From Ectobius pallidus (taxonomy: Eukaryota; Arthropoda; Insecta; Blattodea; Ectobiidae): a stretch of DNA of 64,000 nt. Shown here one piece after another: positions 1 to 10,819 of the stretch (the stretch's first letter is position 1; each line of letters begins with the position of its first letter). Below the pieces are notes generated by a model. It worked only from the letters and a program-made list of their open reading frames with translations, was not told where the DNA came from and searched no databases. The DNA is taken from contig CAXKWD010000011.1 of assembly GCA_964059195.1 (NCBI GenBank), positions 31,234,566-31,298,565 on the forward strand, written 5' to 3'. The position numbers and the translations under genes are program-made.

Positions 1-40
1 TTGGTAATTAAAACTTAAAATGTTCTAAAAACACCAGCAA

Positions 41-295
41 AATTGGACCAAATTCTGCAGAAAGGAACCAACCCTCAAATTTAAAAAAACTTGAGTAGAT
101 AGTAAATTTTTGCTACTGAACTATATATCTACGTTGTGCAAACTAATCAACCCTCTTCATCAATTTGTATGCCATGTATGGAGCAAATAAAAACACACTC
201 AAAAGATCCGGGTGGCATTTTGTTTAATTTAAATGCATTTTTCTTAGCTTAAAAATCATGTGGATTGGTTCCTTTCTGCAGAATGTGGCCCAATT
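41..295. repeat. Small inverted-repeat element (MITE-like)
   Basis: The first 33 bases (41-73) recur in inverted form at 262-295 with only a few mismatches; the shared core is TTCTGCAGAAAGGAACCAA. The roughly 190 bp between the arms is AT-rich and non-coding. This layout fits a non-autonomous DNA transposon, but no clear target duplication was found, so the superfamily is unknown. Confidence 0.55.
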
Positions 296-1144
296 CACTT
301 CTTGATTCTTCTGTTATGTTGAGTGATCATAACATCAGGCCCCGACGCATTGAACACGAAGTACGCAGTAACGGTAATATTTGTTACTGCATTGTTTACT
401 AGAAACAGAAAGTGAAATTTCAATTTTAAACTGAACTATTGTGGCAGTGCAATGTTAGACTGAAGAAGAGAAAAGAATAAAAACTCATGGCAGCGGAAAA
501 AATATATATCACACTTTACAGTGCTTAATGGTGTATATCCCCTTAAAGGGAAGAGTGTGAACCTTAGTACAAATACCATAGTATTCCTTAAAACAAACAC
601 ATTTCGCATTCGAAGCTTAATGTACCCCATCCTAGCCCTGGTTAATATCTAAGAACTGCTGGTCCGTATATCTCGATTTGACTCGATTTCATTCGCGTGT
701 TTGGGAATGAAATGAAGATTGAGGAAGACAGAAATGGAAGCAACAGTCTGTAAAAGGCAGGTTTTAGAGACACAAACTGCAACTGAGAAAATTCAATATT
801 TGCTCAATAGACTGCTGACGTAGTTCACTACAGGCTTTGTTTCAATTCCGTCCCATCCCATTCAATGCCAAACAACTCTAAAATTACACAGATCTTCTCT
901 TATACAACGACGGTTCGATTTATAAGTTTCATAACGTCCCACGTTGAATCTTCAATAAGCTCGAGAACTACACAGTTGCCAGCAAATCACTTACTTCATT
1001 CACTTAATAGCTATCCTGTGTTTATTCAAGTTTCTTCCTTGAGTATGAGCAAATATGTTAGGGTGCATTAACAATGGAGAAGACCTGAGGGTAGGAGAGG
1101 GAAAAAGGAACTCTTTTTATTTTTAGAAAGTGTTATTTTATATG
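296..1144. other. Intergenic, nothing recognised
   Basis: AT-rich sequence with only short open frames (for example 865-1071 on plus and 436-630 on minus) that show no recognisable domain or coding bias. Confidence 0.5.
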
Positions 1145-1152
1145 CTGATGAG

Positions 1153-2145
1153 TAAGGTTCGGATGTTTATGACATGCCATATTTTTTATTCCGATTTCCG
1201 TTCTCGCCGCAAATATAAATTAAACACGAATAGCATGCTTATCCTAATCGGACCGTTTTTATTTTGCATATAAAGTCATATTAAGGACATTTTTATGGTC
1301 TTCGTCATATTTTGGCCAGATTTGTAATTTAACCTTATATTTCAGTTATAAATTTGGTAAAAGAGCACAATTATTCAGTGTATTTACTACATGATCGAGT
1401 TAAATTTTAAATTTATTTCATTAATTTAAGGTTTATGCTAAATTAACAGGTAACTTAAATGTTTTTATGTTGCATATAAAGTCATATTTAAGGTCATTGT
1501 TATGGTATTCGTCATATTTTGGCAAGATTTTTAATTTAACCTCATATTTAAGTTATAAATTTGGTAAAAGAGCACAATTATTCAGTGTATGTACTACATG
1601 GTCGAGTTAAATTTTAAATTTATTTCATTAATTTAAAGTTTATGCTAAATTAATAGGTAACTTAAATGTTTTTATGTTGCATATAAAGTCATATTTAAGG
1701 ATATTTTTATGGTCTTCGTCATATTTTGGCCAGATTTGTAATTTAACGTTATATTTCAATTATAAATTTGGTAAAAGAGCACAATTTTTCAGTGTATGTA
1801 CTACATGGTCGAGTTAAATTTTAAATTTATTTCATTAATTTAAAGTTTATGCCAAATTAATAGGTAACTTAAATGATTAAATTAATGTAAATGTTCATAT
1901 TTTATGGGGACATGCAAGGCTTACAAAATATTAGGAATATTTGGACTTGATTGAATTCGTATGATGTAAGAATTTAGTGTCTTTAAACGTAATAAATTGG
2001 AATATTTATTTTTTGAAAATATTAAATATTGGTAATACTTAGGGTTTTTTATCATATTTAGGATTTTGGGTCATATTTAGTCATTTTAAGGTCATATTTG
2101 CAGTCACATTTTCCACCTTTTTAGGTCATAAACATCCGAACCCTA
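1153..2145. mobile_element. hAT-type MITE with internal tandem repeats
   Basis: The ends are inverted copies of TAGGGTTCGGATGTTTATGAC (left end TAAGG), and the element is flanked by a perfect 8-bp duplication, CTGATGAG, at 1145-1152 and 2146-2153. An 8-bp duplication and a TAGGG-type end are typical of the hAT superfamily. The interior holds three tandem copies of a 206-207 bp unit (1264-1469, 1470-1676, 1677-1877) and no transposase. A diverged second copy of the family lies at 56553-57053. Confidence 0.88.
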
Positions 2146-2153
2146 CTGATGAG

Positions 2154-3360
2154 ATAAAGTTACTATTTTTCAGTCTTGCGTAAAATGACATTGAAAATGC
2201 AATGCAACATTTGATTAAATGATTTTCTGCTAACTTTATTTCAGTAGCTGAATGTCCGAAGAAATGTGTTCATTGATTGAGAATTCAGATTCTGTTATTT
2301 ATACAAATTAATAAAAATCTAGTCCAATGTTTGTGACAGCAGTCTAATAAAACCTCGAATTTCCTAATCGAAAAACGCTGCTTTCTTTTCTTACATAAGA
2401 AGCTGCAATGCTTTAAAAAGGAATTCGCATAGCTAAAGTAGTCAGAAAAGAAAAACATTAAAATATATCAGAAATTCTATATAGTTCCTTTTTTGGTGCG
2501 ACAAAGATATGATCTTCACGAATTGTCTACTTTATTCCAGTTTTCATAAAAGAGCTTAACAATTCCTTTGTCTGAAAATATCTGGTGAGTAAACTGAACA
2601 ATATTGAATACTTTTGGAGAAAGTTAAAAAATAGTAGACTACATATCAACCATCAATTTTAAGACTCTGTGACTATCTAAGAACGCTTCGTTATTATTGT
2701 ACAATTCATGTCCAATGATGTTCAGAATGCTAATTTATATTTACACCAAGCACTAATAAATGCAGAACAATGTAATCTTTGAAAGATAGAGGTTTTTCCG
2801 AAGAGTAATTCTTTTAGCACCAAAGCAGTTATATCTAGAATTTCTGGCATTTGTCACTGTTTTTTTTTTTCCCCAAACTAGCTATTAGAACAACTTTTCT
2901 GCGCAAAAACATTTCAGACATTTTTCTATATGAAGTATCCAAATAAAACAATCAACAAACTTCTTCTTTTTCTTTCCCTGCGTTTTAGTTCCCACATGTA
3001 GGTACATTTACGCGGACCACGCCGCCAGGGCCTTACAGGACCGCGACCCGTCGGGGAAAGGATTTTCTATGGATCAGATAAAGTCTACTTTTTTACCGAA
3101 AAAGGACATGGAGGGCCTACCCGGATGAGTGATCGGCCCAATGTCGAGGCCACCTCCGAGCCAACACAAACACACAAGACGATATACACCATTCATATAC
3201 ACACGTTCACATACACACACTCATTCCGAACAATGGGGTGAAGGTGATAATGACTGCCAGATGATATCCGGGGATTCGTGTCACAGGCGAGGAAAAACCC
3301 CGAAAAATCCTACGTAGGAAACTTGTCCTGATCAGGAACTGAACCCTGGCCCACTGCACT
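2154..3360. other. Intergenic, nothing assigned
   Basis: Mostly AT-rich sequence without coding signal. A less AT-rich block at about 2995-3350 (containing CCGCCAGGGCC and CCCGTCGGGG) stands out in composition and may be the end of a SINE or other element, but no tRNA boxes or target duplication were identified. Confidence 0.4.
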
Positions 3361-3363
3361 ATT

Positions 3364-3420
<57 letters not shown>

Positions 3421-3446
3421 CATAATAATAATAATAATAATAATAA
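3364..3446. repeat. (TAA)n microsatellite
   Basis: About 27 near-perfect TAA units, interrupted once by a C. Such tracts are often 3' tails of non-LTR elements, but no LINE body is visible beside it. Confidence 0.9.
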
Positions 3447-3634
3447 AATCAGGTAAACTGATATAACAAAGTGCCAGTATGTTTTTGTTGAATCAATTAT
3501 AATTGCAATTATGATATGCAGAAAATAAGTTTTTCTAATCAGATTAAAATCGACCAGCGTCAGCAGAACTACAGATTTGTGATAACTTGACAATCGCGCA
3601 CTCACATAAAAATAAAAAATAAAATTAAAAAATC

Positions 3635-3735
3635 CATGTCGAATCGGCAGGCTCCCGGATTTGACCCGAGGAGCTCCAGAATACGAGTTCAAGGCGTTAT
3701 CATTTGGCCAACTCAGTCAGTTTGACGGTATCGTT
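3635..3735 (-). mobile_element. tRNA-derived SINE copy (family 1)
   Basis: On the minus strand it shows a box A-like TGGCCAAATG, the string ACTCGTATTC, a box B-like GGGTCAAATCC and then TTCGACATGG. The same order appears at 4418-4515 on the plus strand (TGGCCGAGATGG, ACTCGTATTC, GGTTCAAATCC, TTTGACATGG), so the two are inverted copies of one SINE family whose head resembles a Leu/Ser tRNA. The acceptor stem does not pair well, so it is not a working tRNA gene. Confidence 0.7.
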
Positions 3736-3769
3736 TGATAAGCATAAGTGAAGGAATAGTGTTAGCTGT

Positions 3770-4035
3770 CAAATTATACCGGTAGACAAAAATTTTAAAA
3801 ACATGTGACCTTTAATTAGTCGTTATTCTGGTACCGGTCAACCGATTAGGTCCAAAATTAATAGGCTTCTTGCCATGGACGTTATAAATGCGTATACCAA
3901 GTTTCATGAAAATCTGATAAAGCGTATTTGAGTTATGGCGCGTACAGACACACGGACAGACATACAGACGGACGGACAGACATTTTTCGTCCCCCACACA
4001 CAATCTCATAAAGTACCATACTGGCACTTAATAAT
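3770..4035. repeat. Dispersed-repeat fragment with GGACAGAC tail
   Basis: A segment reading TACCAAGTTTCATGAAAATC leads into ACAGACACACGGACAGAC-type repeats at 3940-3985. A conserved lead followed by a GGACAGAC tract looks like the 3' end of a non-LTR element of insects. No reverse transcriptase sequence is present here. It sits between the two inverted family-1 SINE copies. Confidence 0.45.
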
Positions 4036-4417
4036 AATAATGATATTCTCTCACACTGCACTTCTTCATGCATTGGAGTGTAAAACGGATTGTGATAACA
4101 AAATGCTCTCGTTTGTTAGTTTTTTGTTAGTTTCTAAGTGAATTTAATCCAGCATTTTAAAACTTTTTATTTTAACTAGCGCTGGGAGTCAGTGGCTGTG
4201 GTGGTTAGCAACCAGCAGAGTTAAAATTTTGTGGTTTCACTGCGGCGAGATCAGTGGTTACACGAGCAGAGGGGGAAAAATACGAACTTCTCCATATTAG
4301 AACCACAGTGATTATACTGCTGCGTTAAGCTACTGTATACTACGATGATTTCATATTATCTACCATACATGCACTGCACAGAGGAGAATTATAGTTACGA
4401 ATTAAGCATTGAATATA

Positions 4418-4605
4418 CCGAGCGAGATGGCCGAGATGGCCGAGATGGTATCGTCTTAGACTCGTATTCGGGATATCCCAGGTTCAAATCCCGTGGCCGG
4501 TCAATTTGACATGGTTTTGCCGGTCTCCTTAGCCGTTATAGCTAAGGTATGCTGCTTTGGAGCACGATGAAGGAGACTGTGGGTTCGAGTCCCACCTCGG
4601 GCATG
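4418..4605 (+). mobile_element. tRNA-derived SINE (family 1) plus a second tRNA-like segment
   Basis: Bases 4418-4515 are a plus-strand copy of the SINE at 3635-3735, with GATGGCCGAGATGG duplicated in its box A region and box B GGTTCAAATCC. A second box B (GGTTCGAGTCC, within GTGGGTTCGAGTCCCACC) follows at 4580-4600 and closes another tRNA-like segment starting near 4510. The unit is therefore a dimeric tRNA-related SINE or two adjacent insertions. Confidence 0.65.
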
Positions 4606-4610
4606 GGTGT

Positions 4611-5140
4611 TTGTGTTACGGAAAACAAGTTGAACAAACGGTAAAACAAGGTAAACTAACGGTAAAACAAGATTTTAAAAATTATGAAAATTGGCCTAAA
4701 GCCGGAATATATATACATATACTATATATATACACACATAAGGATGTGACTCAAAACGCTTACTGATACCGTATATGTTTGCATTGATTTTAAATTTGTT
4801 AGTTTTGTATGGGAAGGATATTACTTTGAATTATAAAAATTAGTGTATATGATACCTTTTAATAAGGATAATTGAACCAGAAACAAGGGTAGCAGGTAGC
4901 AGGTACTTGTCGTCTACTTTTTGTGTTATTTCTTAGAGCTAGTTATTATTTATTACATTTATGATGATATATGTAGGCCGCGCTGCTTTGAAATAGTATT
5001 GTCAAAAAGATTAAGAAAAGAAAAAGAATTAACAACAATCCAGACATAACGTCCAAATCAATCAGCTGGCAAATGAGCTAATAATATTAGTGAAGAGATT
5101 TTATGAGTAGCGTTCAAATCTCTATGAAACAAGATTTTGT
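4611..5140. other. Intergenic, nothing recognised
   Basis: AT-rich, with a short (TA)n/(AC) tract near 4709-4740. No coding or repeat signal beyond this. Confidence 0.4.
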
Positions 5141-5146
5141 TAAATA

Positions 5147-5850
5147 ATGAATAATATTATGAGTTCTAATATTATTAGCAAGTTCTATGAAACAGGGCCC
5201 AGGTTAGATTCCCAGTGGAGAAACTTACTGGGTATTTTTCTGGGTTTTCCAAATTACCGTATCGAGCATTTCACGAAAACAGGGATCGAATTCAGTATAG
5301 TGATGATTCTGAAGATGAGTATTATTACCAAAGGCTGTCCAGGACCGGAACGAAGTCAACTAATGATGACCTCGACTCGTTTAAGAATCTTTCAGGCAAG
5401 GGCGATACCGCGAAGATTGGCAATTACATCTCGTGGGATGAGGGTATAGGTAGGGGCAGTCCGATCCCGGAAGGAATCTATCCGCTACTGAAAAAGAGGC
5501 GACCCGGTCGGGAACCGAATCCGGACAGCAGGGTGAAGAGCAGGCAGTACATTCAGCACAGGCAGCGGTCACTCATCCAATTTCTCGTCAGAACTATATT
5601 CTCAGCGGATTTGTTTCCCCAGTCCCCTACCTAACACTTAAACCCTACGGACGACACACACACACCCGGGAAAGGGACTTTTCACCAATGAAAAAATCAC
5701 CAATCCGGCATGGAACTGAACCCGGCCCGCCTGGGTGGAAGGGCAGCCAGTACATTGAGGACATGCAGTGGTTAATCATCAAGCTCTTACCAGAACTAGC
5801 ACTGCTTAGCTCTTTGATCAGCTCAAAAATAGGGAACATGACCACTAAAG
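5147..5850. repeat. Unclassified repeat-like block of higher GC
   Basis: The block is clearly less AT-rich than its flanks. It contains two overlapping plus-strand open frames (5147-5449 and 5215-5634) without a known domain. Minus-strand strings such as GGGTTCAGTTCCATGCCGG resemble a degenerate tRNA box B. Likely an old SINE or other element; this is inferred from composition only. Confidence 0.3.
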
Positions 5851-5859
5851 TCTGACGTT

Positions 5860-5981
5860 CTAAGAAGAAAACCTGAAGAAAACAAAAACCAATACATCTA
5901 TCTCACTCTAGCACGTTACTCGTATGACTTAAGAGTGAGACAGACATACTGGTTTTTATTTACTTCAGGTTTCCTTCTTAG
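5860..5981. repeat. Short hairpin MITE
   Basis: The left arm CTAAGAAGAAAACCTGAAG and the right arm CTTCAGGTTTCCTTCTTAG are inverted copies. Pairing continues inward through AAAAACCA/TGGTTTTT and CTCACTCT/AGAGTGAG, so almost the whole 122 bp can fold into one hairpin. Confidence 0.7.
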
Positions 5982-5994
5982 CTCGTCTCACATT

Positions 5995-6122
5995 AATGCC
6001 GGTTGTCGACCAAGAGCTAAGCTAACTTAGCTTAGCTTAGCTCACATACAGTGAGGGATTTCATATGTAGTTTTGTCGGCTAAACTAACTTAGCTTAGCT
6101 CTTGGTCGACAACCGGCATAAA
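5995..6122. repeat. Short inverted-repeat MITE with TTAGC-rich arms
   Basis: Arms start TAATGCCGGTTGTCGACCAA and end TTGGTCGACAACCGGCATA, with about 45 paired positions including tandem CTTAG/TTAGC units. It lies 13 bp from the hairpin at 5860-5981 but has different terminal sequence, so the two are probably separate families. Confidence 0.72.
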
Positions 6123-6125
6123 TAT

Positions 6126-6920
6126 ACATTAATAATGTCGCTAACGGAAAATGAATCTGACGAAACGCATGTTCTTGTGCAGGATGATAGCTAACGCCAG
6201 CTTGTACATTAACAATATTTTGATTTAGATCCTTTTAATTTCTTACAGGTCCCCTTACAAGAACAGTTAAGTTACCGTAATAACAAGCCTTTTATGAACG
6301 GCCTTTTTAATTACTGATTCCCTTAAGCTGTTAGGTTAGCGTACGACGAACTTACTATTATTTATCTCAGTTGGGTGTCCATAAGTCCGGCATTATACCA
6401 GAAGAGTTCGGATTTTGAGCTAGATAGCTTCCATCCGGCACTAACTCATGCCGGACGATAATTATAATATTTCTTCCTTTTTATGTTGAGCAATAAAAAA
6501 ACGTATTTCCTAATTCAATGTTACAGACTTACTCTAATGGTACCGATATTAAACTTGCTACATAAAATCCACTCTACTGCAATTTGCACGTAGTTAGTCT
6601 GCAAAACTATGTGTGGGTTTGTTATATAAAGTGACATTTGCGAGACAAATAATTAAATAATTAATTTGAAGCTAATAAGGAAATTATGCGGTACCATGCA
6701 TCCGTCTGGGTGGTTAACTAAAATGACCAGATGTTCCGATTTCGACGGCATAGTTCCGATTTTCGAAATCAAGCCTCCTTGCCCCCATTAGGTTCTGTCG
6801 GGACGCCTAAATGTTCCTGTTTTTAGAAATTAGATCAAATTTCCGGTCATTCTTGATTTCAAATTTACAATTTTTTTTTCCTAGCAATGTTGTCATGAGT
6901 TCTGTTCGGGATCTTTTAGT
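6126..6920. other. Intergenic, nothing assigned
   Basis: AT-rich. A small inverted pair GTCCGGCAT (about 6385) and ATGCCGGAC (about 6447) is present. No coding frame or domain was recognised. Confidence 0.4.
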
Positions 6921-7171
6921 AATATTTACGCTGTCGCCGTCGCGGCGTGGGCCTGGCATGCAAGCGGTATGGTTTCAGGTACTTGCTGGATGTTGGGGAG
7001 TTCCGTGGGGGCTCGCGGTGGAATCTGTTCCGGGGGGCCTTTGGGCATGCCAATTATCCCTTTACCAGGGGATGGCACAATGGATCCGGACATGTGGCCT
7101 ACGTGCTTAGGGTCGTTCCCAACCCATTCTCCCACCTACCTGGGCTTCCATACATACAATATTTACGCTGA
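6921..7171. mobile_element. GC-rich insert between 13-bp direct repeats
   Basis: AATATTTACGCTG occurs at 6921-6933 and again at 7159-7171. The 225 bp between is strikingly GC-rich for this locus and is open in several frames on both strands; the minus frame at 6926-7135 and the plus frame at 6969-7229 are both proline/glycine-rich. A 13-bp target duplication fits LINE-mediated insertion of a transcript fragment or a SINE. No poly(A) tail and no recognised protein were found, so its source is unknown. Confidence 0.55.
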
Positions 7172-7680
7172 AATTGATATTAATGGGCTGAATTTGCTAA
7201 CCCTTACGTTTTCTGCTGGCGTATTATAGAATGTATAGCATAGCTAATAACTTCTTTATAGCTTATTCACTTTGCCTAATTCAATTTTAAACCATAACAA
7301 TTTTACATTTCCCAAACGGACTGCATGGGATGAGGTACACAAATGTTACGACTCTTTATGAGTTACAAACAGCAAAACTGACAATGACTTATTTGAAGAC
7401 TTTATTAATATGCAGTAGTTTGTTATACCTCAGCAAACTGAGAAATAGAGCAGAGTACACAAAACTTGCACTGATATTTGTTGGGAGGAAAATATGTTCC
7501 AGCACTTCACATTCAACGAGACATCTTACAAAAATATTTCTTAAGATTGTGGAATTTGTGTTATGTCTTCCCAGTATAAATGCAGCAGTGACTAGCCATG
7601 ACTAAGGTAACGTTTATCCAAATGCCAGCACTTGAGTTAATCTGGTATTCTAATTCTTAGACTCATTCATGATCAACACC
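7172..7680. other. Intergenic, nothing recognised
   Basis: Holds one 91-codon plus-strand frame (7330-7605) without a known domain; probably chance. Confidence 0.4.
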
Positions 7681-7685
7681 TTTAA

Positions 7686-8457
7686 CCTTCCATCGGGCGC
7701 ATCTGATCTGAGAGGCACAAGGCGTCAATTTTTTCTCCTTCCTCTTTCACCAGGCAGTGTTGACCACTGGGCCTCTGAGTAGCTGTTTCTTTTTTCCTGC
7801 TGTATACAACTTCTCCACTCAATTTGTATTCAACCATTACCACGGGGAGTTGTAAACATTTTGTTCAGAGAAGCTCATTGCGCCCGAAGTCGTTACATTC
7901 TTGAAGGTGTGTATTTTGAAAATATTTGCAGAAGGAAGTGTTTAATTTAACTTATTTAGACTAAATAACGCGAGATTCTTCAATACTTTTGCTAAAATAT
8001 ATCTTGTTATTAGGCTGCATGCAAGAAATGTGAAACACCTATCCGCTTATCCCATGCCATCATGGTATATGATCGATGCATTACTGATGATGGAACAGAC
8101 CTCCTCTCTGAATGATTCAGATTCGAGTTTGAACAAGACTAAATGTTGATAATGTGAAATATTTTAATGTTTTTTCAACTGTAACTAACTTGTTCTTAGT
8201 TTTCTTTCATGTTGTTTGGAGGAGACTCATAAATTTTCTTAAAATTTTGTTTAACCAAAAACCAAAATGTCAAATACACAGTTTTCTTGCAGCAAATGTT
8301 AAATTTGTTATCCTTTGGACATCCCTAACAATAACATTCTTCCACTTCTCATTGTTCAAATTGGCAAGAAATGTGTTAATTACATTTTTTAACTTTTGTG
8401 CTGAGCAGGCACGTTGCGTCCGAACTCGAAAGTAAGAATATTGCGCCCGACAGAAGG
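7686..8457. mobile_element. piggyBac-type MITE
   Basis: Flanked on both sides by TTAA (7682-7685 and 8458-8461). The terminal inverted repeats are CCTTCCATCGGGCGCA and, from the right, CCTTCTGTCGGGCGCA. TTAA duplication and CCTT/CCCT-type ends are the hallmark of piggyBac. Sub-terminal TTGCGCCCGAA and TTGCGTCCGAA repeats are present. The inner frames (8154-8435 plus, 8270-8494 minus) do not encode transposase, so it is non-autonomous. Confidence 0.85.
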
Positions 8458-8590
8458 TTAATACAGTGAACTTGGCAACTGAACTACATTGCAAGAAATA
8501 TTAATATTCCTTCCCTAAAATGTCTTTACTCATTCTCATTTTCATTTGTGTAGGAGCCAGCAATAGCCATGACCATGGATGCTAAACTGG

Positions 8591-9322
8591 TAGGGTTACC
8601 ACATGTCTATGTAGCAGGACATGTCTGTATATTTTAAGGATGTCCTGGCATCTGTATTTATTTTTCAAAACCTGGAATATATCTGTATTTTTGTGTAAAC
8701 AATCTCTTAATAACTGAAAGCGGATGCTTTTGTTTCCAGGTATTACCATTGTAATCTCTTTGCACTCTTGTGCACATTTCACTTTTATTATTACCGGTAT
8801 TAATCCCCTTGTAATAATCTCTTTGGTAGAAATTTCAAATTCAGATTCTGCTGTTGGTAGTAATGACCAGAACATTACGGAATATTGATTATTATGCTGT
8901 AAATTTTGTTTTAGGGATCCAGTTCATAGGCCTAAATGGGAAAAGTTTAATGCAGAGTTGGAAATGACCCACAAATCTTAAAATAAAGGCCGTTCTAATG
9001 AGGAAACAGAGTGTTTATTTGGCAAAGCTGGGACATAGATCTCTGTCTTGGAGCACTTGATGTCTGTGAAGTTCAACTTGAAAGAATTAACATGTTCTCA
9101 ATTTTATGATTATCTTTAAGTCAACAGATCATCAGATAAATGTGGATTGCTAGTGGTATGTCAAGAATGTACATATAGGCTCAGATGTACTAAATTAAAA
9201 TTGCTAAATGAATGTAGGCCACAAAACCAGAGCTGTTCAGTAATTATAATGTGTCCTGCTTTTGTCCAGTCTTTTTAGTCTCAAATGACCTCCTTTCCAT
9301 CCATAAGCATCTGGTAACCCTA
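8591..9322. mobile_element. hAT-type non-autonomous element
   Basis: The ends are TAGGGTTACCA and its inverse TGGTAACCCTA. The 8-bp flanks TAAACTGG (8583-8590) and CAAACTGG (9323-9330) match at 7 of 8 positions. A 97-codon minus-strand frame at 8582-8875 overlaps the left end but shows no transposase motif. Confidence 0.82.
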
Positions 9323-9351
9323 CAAACTGGGCCTCCCCATATACTTTACAT

Positions 9352-9815
9352 CAGCATTTCTCAACCTTTTTGAACCCGAGGACCTCTATGATGTCTAAAA
9401 AATTTTACAGATCCCTAATTTTACATCCCATTTTTAAAAGTAGGCTATATGTAGGCCTATATTCTTAATATTTGGGGTATTAATTATAGGTCATTATAAC
9501 GAAATAAATTTAAATACATTTTCTTTAATTCAATGGAAACACAGTTATTGAATTGGAAGTAAACTATTGACAGTTTAATATTTATTACAAATTTGATAAC
9601 ATAATTAGGAATTGTGTTATTAGTAATAACATTACTTTTAATGAGACGGTTGAGCTTGTCGCCTCTTGCAGAGTACTTGGATGTCTGGCTCAATATTAGT
9701 CAAATTTAGTCGAAGATCAGCAGATACATCAAGTCATCTTAATTATGTCTGTGGACCATCTACACCATCGTCGCGGACCACCGGTGGTCCGCAGACCATA
9801 GGTTGAGAAACGTTG
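9352..9815. mobile_element. hAT-type MITE with CAGCATTTCTCAACC ends
   Basis: It starts CAGCATTTCTCAACC and ends GGTTGAGAAACGTTG. It is flanked by a perfect 8-bp duplication CTTTACAT at 9344-9351 and 9816-9823. CAG-TTTCTCAACC ends are characteristic of hAT elements. It contains GGTGGTCCGCAGACC-type sequence near its right end and no transposase frame. Confidence 0.9.
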
Positions 9816-10079
9816 CTTTACATCAAATCCTTGCTCCAATCCAACCCATGAAACTGGTTCAGGGAAGGTGAAGATAAACACTACTTCAATACTGAGGAGG
9901 TTCACATAACAATAACTACAACCACAAATGGCTTCTCATAACTATTTAAATAAGTAGTGGGAAATGGAAATGTCTGTTTTGTTCAACCGAAAATAAAATA
10001 TTAATAATTTCAGCTTCAGAAGACATTTCAATTAATCCCACAAATAAAATGGGCAGACAAAAACTCACCATTAGAAGAA

Positions 10080-10335
10080 ATTGGCTGCTGCATTCTGTCA
10101 CGGAAGGAAAGGAATCCAGGTCTTGAGAGGAGGAGGAGGAATCCATCTGCTGGGCGATCTAAAGGACAAAGGAAAATACTGGATACAGAATGAGGAAGAA
10201 CAGGATAGGAGGAGATGGAGAACAAAATCTGCAGACCAAGTCCAGGAACATGTTAATGGGTAGAACACTTAATATTAATACTGCTATTATTAATAATAAG
10301 AACAATAATAATACTAACAATAATAATAAAACCTA
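10080..10335 (+). mobile_element. 3' end of a non-LTR retrotransposon, 5'-truncated
   Basis: Reading plus, fragments of a LINE C-terminus (RNCLL at the start, then GGDGEQNLQT-like sequence) are followed by an AATAAT-rich tail at 10280-10330. The stretch AATCTGCAGACCAAG matches a related tail at 46320-46345 (AATTTACAGACCATGAG), where the coding part is better preserved. Frameshifted and dead. Confidence 0.5.
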
Positions 10336-10392
10336 ATAATAAAGTAATAAGCCAGAATATATTACGTGGGATTTTTTACAGTGAAATGGTAC

Positions 10393-10611
10393 TATAAATA
10401 ATGTAGTATATGGTCGGTTGTTTAAACTCAAACTTCACTTACTTGTTTCTTTTCAAGAATCATGATTTCATCAGCCTCCTGATCATCCTCAGCTTGTGTC
10501 CGACTCACACAAGCTGACGATCAGGAGGCTGATTGAAATCATGATTCTTGAAAAGAAACAAGTAAGTGAAGTTTGGGTTTAAACAACCGACCATATACTA
10601 CATTATTTATA
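10393..10611. repeat. Near-perfect palindrome, about 105-bp arms
   Basis: The left arm runs from ATAAATAATGTAGTATATGG to the centre near 10500-10505, and the right arm mirrors it with only a few differences. Each arm contains CAAGCTGA(G)GATCAGGAGGCTGAT and TTCTTGAAAAGAAACAAG. The palindrome lies between direct repeats of TAATAAGCCAGAAT (about 10347-10360 and 10611-10624). The arm sequence resembles the 3' terminus of Penelope-like elements; see the findings. Confidence 0.85.
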
Positions 10612-10819
10612 ATAAGCCAGAATTACGGTAAGTGAATACAATCTTTTGTACTGCAAATAACTTGATTTCAACAGAAATGAAAGACTAATCTTTGCAGAAA
10701 TTATTAATTTATCCCTAAATCTGGCAACTCTGAACACAACCTGATCAAAATGTTAATGAAGGTTTCAACATTAACTCCACAACTTTCTTATTTACATTAT
10801 AATAATTTATTTTCTTAAA

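Noticed and set aside
3364..3446. CRISPR-like array
   Set aside because: It is a plain trinucleotide microsatellite without spacers, in a eukaryotic genome.
4510..4605. Possible functional tRNA gene
   Set aside because: Box B is good, but the acceptor stem and D-arm do not pair and a SINE head lies directly upstream; SINE origin explains it better.
5215..5634. 139-codon plus-strand frame as a gene
   Set aside because: Overlaps another frame of equal quality, shows no domain and sits in a repeat-like GC-rich block.
8154..8494. Frames inside the piggyBac element as transposase remnants
   Set aside because: No DDD-type catalytic block or other piggyBac motif is visible, and plus and minus frames overlap.
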